Of a stretch of 7,730 nucleotides of DNA, positions 1-5,263 are shown piece by piece (positions within the stretch are counted from its first letter, which is position 1; every line of letters starts with the position of its first letter). The position numbers and the translations under genes are program-made. The stretch comes from Lysobacteraceae bacterium (GTDB lineage: Bacteria > Patescibacteriota > Patescibacteriia > JAACEG01): positions 1 to 7,730 of the forward strand of contig JAACEG010000024.1 of the NCBI GenBank assembly GCA_011682665.1. The letters run 5' to 3'. The notes under the pieces were generated by a model. It was not told where the DNA came from and made no database searches. It worked only from the letters and a program-made list of their open reading frames with translations.

Positions 1-48
1 TTAGAAGAATCGCTTCGTTTAGATAAAAAATTATTAGAATTGGAATAA
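1..48 (+). CDS. C-terminal tail of an upstream gene (partial)
   Basis: Frame 1 is open from the window edge and gives 15 residues, LEESLRLDKKLLELE, before a TAA at 46-48. The other two + frames stop early (TAG at 2-4, TAA at 24-26). The residues are charged and leucine-rich, as in the end of a helix or coiled coil. A clear promoter starts 38 bases further on, so this would be the last gene of the preceding transcript. The fragment is too short to assign a family, and its coding status rests only on the open frame and its position. Confidence 0.35.
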   Translation, partial: LEESLRLDKKLLELE

Positions 49-86
49 TATTTTTAGTATAATTTCATTTAAATGTTTATAAAAAC

Positions 87-114
87 TTGACAAACTTTTT
101 TTTTATTTTATAAT
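87..114 (+). promoter_or_regulatory. Sigma-A-type promoter of hrcA
   Basis: A perfect -35 box TTGACA (87-92) and a perfect -10 box TATAAT (109-114) are separated by 16 bases. The predicted transcription start is near 121, inside the CIRCE operator that begins at 119, so bound HrcA would block polymerase. It is the only promoter in the window with both hexamers at consensus. Confidence 0.85.
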
Positions 115-118
115 AAAA

Positions 119-145
119 TTAGCACTCACATATTGAGAGTGCTAA
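119..145 (+). promoter_or_regulatory. CIRCE operator (HrcA binding site)
   Basis: TTAGCACTC (119-127) and GAGTGCTAA (137-145) form a perfect 9-bp inverted repeat around a 9-base spacer, ACATATTGA. This is the canonical CIRCE element bound by HrcA. It starts 5 bases after the -10 box and covers the predicted transcription start, and it would also lie at the 5' end of the mRNA. It indicates autoregulation of hrcA. I saw no second CIRCE in the window. Confidence 0.95.
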
Positions 146-196
146 ATAAAAATTATTGATAGAGGAGCTTTCATTAGCGGTTCTTAAATAAAAAAA

Positions 197-880
197 ATGG
201 AATCAAGAAAATTGCAATTATTAAATTATACTGTTAGAAATTATATAAAAACTGCTCAGCCAGTCGGTTCTAATTTATTATTAAAAAAATCAGGATTAAA
301 TTTATCATCAGCCACAATAAGGAATGATCTTATGGATCTGGAAAATAGCGGATATATTTATCAACCTTATACTTCCGCGGGCAGGGTTCCGACTGAACAA
401 GGTTATAAGTTTTGGATAAATTCTTTTTTAAAAGAAAAAGAATTAAGAAAAAATAAGAAACAATTTTTAAAAGATATAAAAAGAAGATTTAAAAAAGATA
501 AAGAAAAATCAGTAAAGGAGATAGCTAAAGCCATTGCTTCTATGTCAAAAGCAGCTGTTATTGTTGGTTTTTCACGCGATAGCATATATTATACAGGAAT
601 TTCTTATCTTTTTTCGCAACCAGAATTTAAAAATTATAAATTAATTCGCGCCATTTCTGAAGTCGTAGATGATTTGGAAAAGTCAGTCCCTGATTTATTC
701 GATAAAATTGAAAAAAATAAAATTATGACTTTAGTCGGCAGTGATAATCCTTTTAGCGATAAATGTTCAGCGCTTGTTGTTAGTTTTGATAAAAATGGAC
801 TATTTTCACTTTTAGGACCGTTAAGAATGAATTATGAAGAAAATAGAGCCATAATTAGTTTTTTAAAAAAAATAATATAA
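197..880 (+). CDS. hrcA: Heat-inducible transcription repressor HrcA, compact form
   Basis: HrcA is a dimeric repressor that binds CIRCE and, in studied bacteria, needs GroEL to stay active, so heat titrates GroEL away and frees the genes. Residues 4-78 are the winged-helix DNA-binding domain with the family hallmarks YIKTAQPVGS, LSSATIRNDL and TSAGRVPT. A basic linker follows (about 79-107). The later family motifs GISYLFSQPEF and LFSLLGPLRMNYE are present, so the true C-terminus is kept. At 227 residues it is about 110 shorter than the usual 340 or so, and the missing block lies between AVIVGF and IYYTGISYLF, in the GAF-like/dimerising region. The frame is continuous, so this looks like a shortened protein and not a broken gene. 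The ATG is forced by an in-frame TAA at 185-187. The nearest SD-like AGGAG (163-167) is 29 bases upstream, too far to act normally. Confidence 0.93.
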   Translation: MESRKLQLLNYTVRNYIKTAQPVGSNLLLKKSGLNLSSATIRNDLMDLENSGYIYQPYTSAGRVPTEQGYKFWINSFLKEKELRKNKKQFLKDIKRRFKKDKEKSVKEIAKAIASMSKAAVIVGFSRDSIYYTGISYLFSQPEFKNYKLIRAISEVVDDLEKSVPDLFDKIEKNKIMTLVGSDNPFSDKCSALVVSFDKNGLFSLLGPLRMNYEENRAIISFLKKII

Positions 881-933
881 TTAGACTTGTCGCATAAAGG
901 TTGTTGCTAATTTTCATATTTTGGTAAATTTTT

Positions 934-962
934 TTGGAATGTTGTATTACTTATCTTATTAT
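934..962 (+). promoter_or_regulatory. Candidate promoter of grpE
   Basis: TTGGAA (934-939, 4 of 6 to the -35 consensus) and TATTAT (957-962, 5 of 6 to the -10 consensus) are spaced by 17 bases, with a predicted start near 969. The 127-base hrcA-grpE gap has no terminator hairpin, so grpE may also be read from the hrcA promoter. AT-rich DNA gives such matches by chance. Confidence 0.4.
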
Positions 963-1007
963 GTAGCAAGTTTAATATAAATTAATAAATATTTAATTAA
1001 TAGATTT

Positions 1008-1508
1008 ATGAATTCTAAAAAATTAGAAAAAAAAGAAGAAAACAAAAAAGATCATCAAAATAAATATAAATATAAAAATAGATATTTAAGAGCTTTAGCG
1101 GACTATCAAAATTTATTAAAACAAACAGCAAAAGAAAAGCAAGAATTTGCAAGATACGCAAATGTAAATTTGATGATTGAAATTCTACCGGTTGTAAATA
1201 ATTTTAAAATAGCGATTAAACATATTCCCAAGGATCAAAAAGACAGCCAATGGGTTCAAGGAATAATGCATATTAAGAATCAACTTTTATCAATTTTATC
1301 AGCTAATGGCATAGAAGAGATTAAAACAGTTGGAGAGAAATTTAACCCTGAATTGCATGAGGCAGTCGAAAATAATAATGATAAAGATGTTGCAGAGAAC
1401 AAAAATTCTTATTCCGATGAAAAAGGAATTATAATTAAGGAAGTAATTCCGGGTTATAAAATGAATGGAAAAGTTATAACCCCAGCAAAAGTAATTGTAA
1501 ATTTATAA
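1008..1508 (+). CDS. grpE: GrpE, nucleotide exchange factor of DnaK
   Basis: GrpE releases ADP from DnaK so that the chaperone can bind ATP and let go of its client; it works as a cytoplasmic dimer. The 166-residue protein has a lysine/glutamate-rich N-terminus and long helix (about 1-60), the conserved core PVVNNFKIAIKH (61-72) and WVQGI (82-86), and the C-terminal beta-domain with FNPELHEAV (112-120) and GYKMNGKVITPAKVIV (149-164), which together match the GrpE family signature. Its length is slightly below the usual 180-200 because the N-terminal tail is short. No Shine-Dalgarno precedes the ATG; an A/U-only dyad (981-1001) ends 6 bases before it. It follows hrcA, the usual hrcA-grpE order, but is cut off from dnaK by hsp20 and repeat-filled gaps. 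Confidence 0.95.
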   Translation: MNSKKLEKKEENKKDHQNKYKYKNRYLRALADYQNLLKQTAKEKQEFARYANVNLMIEILPVVNNFKIAIKHIPKDQKDSQWVQGIMHIKNQLLSILSANGIEEIKTVGEKFNPELHEAVENNNDKDVAENKNSYSDEKGIIIKEVIPGYKMNGKVITPAKVIVNL

Positions 1509-1529
1509 ACAATTTTTATAAAGAGAAAT

Positions 1530-1674
1530 ACCCCCTCTAACTCCCCCTATAAGGGGGAGAACAGGAAAAACGAATTTCCCCTACAAGAAGGAGAACGAAA
1601 ATAACGGGTTCCTTCCCTATTTAGGGGAGATAAAAACGGTTTCCTCCCCTATTTAGGGGAGGTTAGGTGGGGTA
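1530..1674. repeat. Composite GC-rich palindromic repeat, copy A
   Basis: It opens with TACCCCCTCTAA and the hairpin CTCCCCC-TATAA-GGGGGAG (1541-1559). Two degenerate hairpins (about 1576-1594 and 1610-1630) follow. It closes with the perfect hairpin CCTCCCCTA-TT-TAGGGGAGG (1643-1662) and the tail TTAGGTGGGGTA. The opening monomer is the inverted form of the closing one, so the whole block is a large inverted repeat made of smaller ones. It fills the first part of the 448-base gap between grpE and hsp20, which holds no gene. It resembles REP/BIME-like or MITE-derived intergenic repeats. No transposase is nearby. Confidence 0.85.
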
Positions 1675-1687
1675 AAAATAATGGTTT

Positions 1688-1716
1688 CCTCCCCTTAAAG
1701 GGGAGGTTAGGTGGGG
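1688..1716 (+). repeat. Single monomer of the same palindromic repeat
   Basis: A perfect hairpin CCTCCCCTT-A-AAGGGGAGG (1688-1706) is followed by TTAGGTGGGG (1707-1716). It matches the closing monomer of copy A (1643-1672) almost base for base and lies in the same orientation 13 bases later. An AT-rich spacer (1721-1759) built of repeated AAATT/TTGAA words separates it from copy B. Confidence 0.8.
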
Positions 1717-1759
1717 CAAAAAATTAGAAATTTAAAATTGAAGATTGGAAATTGTTTTG

Positions 1760-1871
1760 TACCCCCTCTAACTCCCCCTACAAGGGGGAGAACGAAAAAA
1801 CAGATTTCCCCTATAAGGGGGAGAACGGGAAAAACGGATTCCTCCCCTTTTAGGGGAGATTAGAAGGGGTA
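1760..1871. repeat. Composite GC-rich palindromic repeat, copy B
   Basis: This has the same plan as copy A: it opens with TACCCCCTCTAA and hairpin CTCCCCC-TACAA-GGGGGAG (1772-1790), has one degenerate hairpin inside (about 1805-1824), and closes with CCTCCCCTTTTAGGGGAG, then ATTAGAAGGGGTA (to 1871). The sequence AGAACGRRAAAAACRGATT between hairpins is shared with copy A, so the copies are related over more than the stems. Its last bases form part of a TATAAT box in front of hsp20. Confidence 0.85.
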
Positions 1872-1875
1872 TAAT
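1870..1875 (+). promoter_or_regulatory. Candidate -10 box of hsp20
   Basis: This is a perfect TATAAT whose first two bases are the end of repeat copy B. The predicted start is near 1881-1883, which would place the whole hairpin 1894-1950 in the hsp20 leader. No convincing -35 hexamer lies 16-18 bases upstream, because that stretch is the repeat itself, so the promoter call is tentative. Confidence 0.4.
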
Positions 1876-1893
1876 ATGTTAATAAATTTAATC

Positions 1894-1950
1894 AGCTTTT
1901 TAGCGAATTAATTTTTTATTCAAAAAATAAAAATTAAGAAACTAAAAGCT
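1894..1950 (+). promoter_or_regulatory. A/U-rich imperfect hairpin in hsp20 leader (candidate RNA thermometer)
   Basis: The lower stem pairs 1894-1900 with 1944-1950 and 1902-1903 with 1942-1943, with U1901 bulged. A 4x4 internal loop follows (1904-1907 against 1938-1941). The upper stem pairs 1908-1916 with 1929-1937 and 1918-1920 with 1926-1928, with U1917 bulged, closed by the loop CAAAA (1921-1925). This gives 21 pairs, nearly all A-U, ending 6 bases before the hsp20 ATG. Bulges, an internal loop and position at a small heat-shock gene are typical of RNA thermometers. No Shine-Dalgarno is visible to be masked, so any effect would be on ribosome access to the start region. Confidence 0.5.
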
Positions 1951-1956
1951 AAAAAT

Positions 1957-2391
1957 ATGCGACTTATAAAATGGAATCCTTCAATAGGAGACGAATGGGG
2001 AGATTTAGAGAAAGTCTTTTCTGATTTTCCCACTTTTCTTACCCAAACAAAAGGATTTACTCCAGCCATTGATGTTTATCAAGATAAAAATAATGTTATA
2101 GTGGAGACTCCCTTGCCAGGTGTTGATCCTGACAAAGTTGATATTTCTATTGAAAATGATGTTTTAACAATCAAAGGCGAAAGCGAGTATAAAAAAGAAA
2201 TTGATGAAAAAGATTATTATCGTAAAGAGGTTAGACATGGCAGTTTTTACAGAAATATTGCCTTACCAGCTCATGTTTTAGGTGATAAGGCAGATGCAGA
2301 TTACGAAAATGGAATTTTGAAAATTAAAATTCCAAAAGCAGAAGAAAGCAAGCCAAAGACAATTAAAATCAAAGCAAAGAATAAAAAGTAA
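1957..2391 (+). CDS. Small heat-shock protein, Hsp20/alpha-crystallin family
   Basis: Hsp20 proteins are ATP-independent holdases that form oligomers, bind unfolding proteins in the cytoplasm and pass them to DnaK. The 144-residue length is typical. The N-terminal arm (1-34) starts MRLIKWNP. The alpha-crystallin domain spans about 35-127, with PAIDVYQDKNNVIVETPLPG (36-55), ISIENDVLTIKGE (63-75), the FYRNIALP strand (97-104) and the hallmark ADADYENGILKIKIPK (112-127). The C-terminal tail carries the I-x-I motif (I136-K-I138), which binds neighbouring subunits. The ATG at 1957 starts exactly where family members start. There is no Shine-Dalgarno, and a long A/U hairpin ends just upstream. Its place between grpE and dnaK is unusual and suggests insertion into an older hrcA-grpE-dnaK order. 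Confidence 0.95.
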   Translation: MRLIKWNPSIGDEWGDLEKVFSDFPTFLTQTKGFTPAIDVYQDKNNVIVETPLPGVDPDKVDISIENDVLTIKGESEYKKEIDEKDYYRKEVRHGSFYRNIALPAHVLGDKADADYENGILKIKIPKAEESKPKTIKIKAKNKK

Positions 2392-2399
2392 GCTTTTTT

Positions 2400-2431
2400 C
2401 TCCCCCATTATAGGGGGAGTTGGAGAGGGTA
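2400..2431 (+). repeat. Palindromic repeat monomer downstream of hsp20
   Basis: The hairpin CTCCCCC-ATTATA-GGGGGAG (2400-2419) is followed by TTGGAGAGGGTA (to 2431), the same monomer as those at 1643-1674 and 1841-1871. It begins 8 bases after the hsp20 stop. It lacks a following T-run on either strand, so it is not a standard intrinsic terminator, though it could protect the 3' end of the hsp20 mRNA. Confidence 0.75.
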
Positions 2432-2432
2432 T

Positions 2433-2438
2433 TATAAT
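2433..2438 (+). promoter_or_regulatory. Candidate -10 box upstream of dnaK
   Basis: A perfect TATAAT lies 2 bases after the repeat monomer, mirroring the arrangement at hsp20. A start near 2445 would put the 28-bp palindrome (2452-2479) in the first bases of the transcript. No -35 is recognisable. A second TATAAT occurs at 2502-2507, also without a -35, so the real dnaK start cannot be fixed from sequence. Confidence 0.3.
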
Positions 2439-2451
2439 TTGAAATCCGATT

Positions 2452-2479
2452 TTCAGCGATTAAATATTTAATCGCTGAA
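2452..2479. promoter_or_regulatory. Perfect 28-bp palindrome upstream of dnaK
   Basis: TTCAGCGATTAAAT (2452-2465) is followed directly by its exact reverse complement ATTTAATCGCTGAA (2466-2479). It does not match CIRCE. It could be an operator for a dimeric regulator or a leader-RNA hairpin of 12 pairs with a 4-base loop. There is no T-tract on either side, which argues against a terminator. It lies 94 bases before the dnaK ATG, so it cannot mask the start codon directly. Confidence 0.55.
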
Positions 2480-2573
2480 TGTGAGAGGTTAAATTAGAAA
2501 ATATAATAAAAATTAATAGATAACAAATAATTATCTGAGAATGTAATTGTTTGTCAATCTAAAATATAAATTT

Positions 2574-4523
2574 ATGTCAAAAATTTTAGGGATTGATCTT
2601 GGGACTACGAATTCCGCCATGGCGATTATTGAGGGTGGGGCTCCAAGAATTTTAGAAAACAAAGAAGGAAATCGCACTACTCCGTCAATCGTGGCGATTT
2701 CTAAAACAGGAGAAAGATTAGTCGGGCAGATTGCTAAAAGGCAGGCTGTCACAAATTCTGAAAATACAATTTTTTCAGTAAAACGTTTAATTGGACGAAA
2801 TTTTGAAGATGAGGAAGTTAAGCTTGACGCAAAATTGATGCCTTATAAAATTGTTAAGACAGGAAAAGGAATAAAAGTAAAGATGGGGGATAAAGAATAT
2901 AGCCCGCAGGAAATTTCAGCTATGATCTTGCAAAAATTAAAAGCTGACGCTGAAGAAAAAATAGGCGAGAAAATAACTGAAGCTGTGATTACTGTTCCTG
3001 CTTATTTTGATGATTCGCAAAGGCAAGCCACAAAAGACGCTGGAGAGATTGCTGGTTTAACTGTGAAAAGAATTGTTAATGAACCAACAGCGGCGGCTTT
3101 AGCTTATGGATTTGACAAAAATAAAGGCGAACAAGTAGTTGTTTACGATTTAGGCGGTGGAACTTTTGATGTTTCTGTTTTAGATATTGGAGATGATACT
3201 GTAGAAGTAAAAGCGACAAGCGGAGATACGCATTTGGGTGGAGATGACTTTGACCAACGAATTATTAATTGGATTATTGATGAATTTAAAAAAGAAAATG
3301 GAATTGATTTAGGCAAAGATCAACTAGCTTTGCAAAGATTAAAAGAATCTGCTGAAAAAGCAAAGCATGAGCTTTCCACAACAACAGAAACAGAAATAAA
3401 TCAACCATTTATTACAACTGATGAGTCAGGTCCAAAGCATTTAGTAATGAAAATGACAAGATCGAAATTAGAAGAAATTGTTGGAGATTTAGTTGAAAGG
3501 ACTTTAGAACCATGCAAAAAAGCTTTAAAAGATTCAAAATTAAAGATTGGAGATATTGAACAAGTAATTTTAGTTGGTGGAATGACGAGGATGCCATTAG
3601 TCCAACAAACTGTTGAAAAATTTTTTAATAAAAAACCAAATATTACTGTTAATCCTGATGAAGTTGTCGCCTTAGGCGCGGCTGTCCAGGCCGGAATTTT
3701 GCAAGGTGACGTAAAAGATGTTTTATTACTTGATGTAACCCCGTTAACCTTAGGTATTGAAACATTGGGTGGTGTGGCAACTCCGCTTATTGAAAAGAAT
3801 ACTACAATTCCAGCTTCAAAATCTCAAATATTTTCTACCGCGGCTGATAACCAAACTTCTGTTGAAATAAATGTTGTCCAAGGCGAGCGTCCAATGGCGC
3901 AGGACAATAAAGGATTAGGAAGATTTATTTTATCTGGGATTCCACCAGCTCCGCGAGGTGTTCCGCAAATTGAGGTAAGTTTTGATATTGACGCTAATGG
4001 AATTTTGAATGTTAAAGCAAAAGATAAGGCGACAGGGAAGGAACAGTCAATCACAATTACGGCATCTTCTGGGCTTTCTAAAGAAGAAATTGAAAAAATG
4101 AAAAAAGAGGCTGAATCTCACGCTGAAGAAGATAGTAAGAAAAAAGAAATTATTGAAGTCAAAAATAACGCTAATAGTATTGTGTTCCAATCAGAGAAAA
4201 CATTAAAAGAAATGGGTGATAAAGTAAATGCAGAAGTTAAAAAAGAAGTTGAAGAAAAAGTAGAAGCCTTAAAAAAAATAAAAGATGGGGACGATATTGA
4301 AGCTACTAAGAAAGCTATGGAAGAATTGTCAACTTCTCTGCAAAAAATTGGAGCGGAAATGTATAAACAGCAACAACAAGCTCAGCCTGGAGCAAACACA
4401 GGGCAAGACGCAAGTCAGACCAGCGGAGAGAAAAAAGAGGAGCCAATAGAGGGCGAATTTGAGGAAGGCAAGAAAGCCGAAGATAAAGAGAAAGAAGACC
4501 CGTCAGCTGGTGGAAAAAAATAA
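2574..4523 (+). CDS. dnaK: DnaK, Hsp70 molecular chaperone
   Basis: DnaK is the ATP-driven cytoplasmic chaperone that binds exposed hydrophobic stretches; DnaJ triggers its ATP hydrolysis and GrpE its ADP release. Counting from ATG 2574, the protein is 649 residues, normal for the family. DLGTTNS (8-14) is the phosphate-1 loop, [16 protein letters not shown] (about 190-205) is Hsp70 signature 2, and [15 protein letters not shown] (about 335-350) is signature 3. The linker [13 protein letters not shown] (about 385-397) leads to the substrate-binding domain and helical lid. The NBD keeps the insertion (around [19 protein letters not shown]) that most Gram-positive DnaK proteins lack. The tail ends in a longer charged stretch after the EGEFEEGKK motif, in place of the usual EEV-type ending. 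An upstream TTG (2547) would add nine non-conserved residues before [10 protein letters not shown] and is not the likely start. Confidence 0.98.
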   Translation: MSKILGIDLGTTNSAMAIIEGGAPRILENKEGNRTTPSIVAISKTGERLVGQIAKRQAVTNSENTIFSVKRLIGRNFEDEEVKLDAKLMPYKIVKTGKGIKVKMGDKEYSPQEISAMILQKLKADAEEKIGEKITEAVITVPAYFDDSQRQATKDAGEIAGLTVKRIVNEPTAAALAYGFDKNKGEQVVVYDLGGGTFDVSVLDIGDDTVEVKATSGDTHLGGDDFDQRIINWIIDEFKKENGIDLGKDQLALQRLKESAEKAKHELSTTTETEINQPFITTDESGPKHLVMKMTRSKLEEIVGDLVERTLEPCKKALKDSKLKIGDIEQVILVGGMTRMPLVQQTVEKFFNKKPNITVNPDEVVALGAAVQAGILQGDVKDVLLLDVTPLTLGIETLGGVATPLIEKNTTIPASKSQIFSTAADNQTSVEINVVQGERPMAQDNKGLGRFILSGIPPAPRGVPQIEVSFDIDANGILNVKAKDKATGKEQSITITASSGLSKEEIEKMKKEAESHAEEDSKKKEIIEVKNNANSIVFQSEKTLKEMGDKVNAEVKKEVEEKVEALKKIKDGDDIEATKKAMEELSTSLQKIGAEMYKQQQQAQPGANTGQDASQTSGEKKEEPIEGEFEEGKKAEDKEKEDPSAGGKK

Positions 4524-4642
4524 GTTATAATATTCAATATCGTTATTGTAAAAAGGAATAATTTTGTTATTCAACAGGGCAGACTTTGTAATTTCCCCCT
4601 TTGTCTCTGCAAGGAATGAATAGAGCGAATGCAGAATGAACG

Positions 4643-4674
4643 CTGAAGCCTGCCGGCAGGCAGGCAGGCTTCAG
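4643..4674. repeat. CCTGCCGGCAGG palindrome with GGCA tandem units
   Basis: CTGAAGCCTGCC (4643-4654) pairs perfectly with GGCAGGCTTCAG (4663-4674) around GGCAGGCA, a 12-bp stem. Inside it, CCTGCCGGCAGG (4649-4660) is itself a perfect 12-bp palindrome, and GGCA is repeated in tandem (4655-4666). From memory of such genomes, this word recurs between genes in Parcubacteria-like bacteria; I cannot verify that here. In the reverse frame it encodes CLPAGR, a peptide typical of spurious repeat-derived ORFs. Confidence 0.75.
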
Positions 4675-4686
4675 TCGCTATTGCTC

Positions 4687-4722
4687 TCTCGCAATGATAG
4701 GATTTTTTTCTCGCAATGATAG
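4687..4722. repeat. 14-base direct repeat TCTCGCAATGATAG
   Basis: TCTCGCAATGATAG occurs exactly at 4687-4700 and 4709-4722, separated by GATTTTTT. On the other strand it reads CTATCATTGCGAGA, resembling the widespread intergenic CATTGCGAG repeat family. It lies 12 bases after the palindrome and probably belongs to the same repeat block. Confidence 0.7.
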
Positions 4723-4905
4723 TTTTAAAATTTATTTTAAATTTATAAATCAATATATTAGAGACAAATTAGAAGAATTAGTATGCCGTGATAATTTATA
4801 TTAACAGTAAAGGCGAAGAGAAAGAATATTGTTTTGAACAAAATTAATACGATATTAAAGATATATTTCAAAATATGGATTAATTTTATTAATTAAAATT
4901 TTTTT

Positions 4906-5229
4906 ATGCAAAATCCACAAAATTTAAATCAAGGAGGAATAAATTCGCAGCAGCCAAAGCAAATTCAAATGGCCGATAATATTCCCGGAGCGGAATACGC
5001 GAATTTTATGCAGGCAAGCCATAATAAAGAAGAATTTATGCTTATTTTTGGTAATATTATGCCACCAAGTGGAAGAGTAACAGGAAAAATTATTACTACG
5101 CCAGGACATTTTAAAAGAATGATTGCGGCAATGAAAGAAAATTTAAAAAAATATGAAGAAAAATTTGGTGAAGTAAAAGAGGCGGTTTCAATTGGAGAAA
5201 AAGAGATAGGCTTTACTGATAAAAAATAG
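4906..5229 (+). CDS. DUF3467 family protein
   Basis: This is a 107-residue protein with no signal peptide or membrane segment, so probably cytoplasmic. Residues 1-22 are a Q/N-rich, low-complexity tail. The conserved core begins at PGAEYANFMQASHNKEEFML (27-46), continues through IFGNIMPPSGRVTGKIITTPGHFKRMI (47-73) and ends in the helix AAMKENLKKYEEKFGEV (74-90). This pattern (YANFxQxSHxxEEFxLxFG, then TxPxHxKR, then a KENLxxYExxFG helix) is that of DUF3467, whose function is unknown to me. The gene sits between dnaK and dnaJ, 34 bases before dnaJ, so co-transcription with dnaJ is likely and a stress or folding role is a reasonable guess only. An internal ATG at residue 22 (4969) would also keep the whole domain. 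There is no Shine-Dalgarno before either start. Confidence 0.85.
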   Translation: MQNPQNLNQGGINSQQPKQIQMADNIPGAEYANFMQASHNKEEFMLIFGNIMPPSGRVTGKIITTPGHFKRMIAAMKENLKKYEEKFGEVKEAVSIGEKEIGFTDKK

Positions 5230-5263
5230 ACAATTATCAATCATGAATTAATAATTACAAATT

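Larger units (their letters stand above)
4524..4905. other. Non-coding gap between dnaK and the DUF3467 gene
   Basis: These 382 bases hold no convincing gene. The first part (to about 4570) is AT-rich with no clear terminator. Bases 4571-4722 are more GC-rich and hold the palindrome and direct repeats listed separately. Bases 4723-4905 are AT-rich. Two tiny open frames there (4694-4804 from ATG, and 4788-4847 from GTG, encoding VIIYINSKGEEKEYCFEQN) overlap in different frames and could be remnants of a decayed gene or chance. No good promoter for the downstream gene is visible. Confidence 0.6.

Noticed and set aside
197..880. hrcA as a frameshifted or truncated pseudogene
   Set aside because: The N-terminal and C-terminal family motifs lie in one continuous frame with a normal stop, so the protein is short by internal loss and not broken.
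1530..1871. CRISPR array
   Set aside because: Repeats are palindromic hairpins in both orientations with short, similar spacers of uneven length. There is no constant repeat-spacer rhythm and no cas gene.
2400..2419. Intrinsic terminator of hsp20
   Set aside because: The hairpin is not followed by a T-run on the + strand, and on the - strand it is followed by As. It is better explained as a copy of the repeat family.
2547..2573. Upstream TTG start for dnaK adding nine residues
   Set aside because: DnaK proteins begin at [10 protein letters not shown], which matches ATG 2574. The extra residues are not family-like and no Shine-Dalgarno supports the TTG.
4571..4753. Reverse-strand 60-residue ORF containing CLPAGR
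   Set aside because: It is read through the GGCA palindrome and CATTGCGAG-type repeats. The translation is typical of spurious repeat-derived ORFs and has no start context.
4931..4937. Perfect AAGGAGG as a ribosome binding site
   Set aside because: It lies inside the DUF3467 reading frame. No ATG, GTG or TTG follows within 4-12 bases, and the internal ATG at 4969 is 31 bases away.
4965..5240. Reverse-strand 91-residue ORF over the DUF3467 gene
   Set aside because: It is the antisense of a recognisable conserved protein. Its hydrophobic composition follows from complementing lysine-rich codons.
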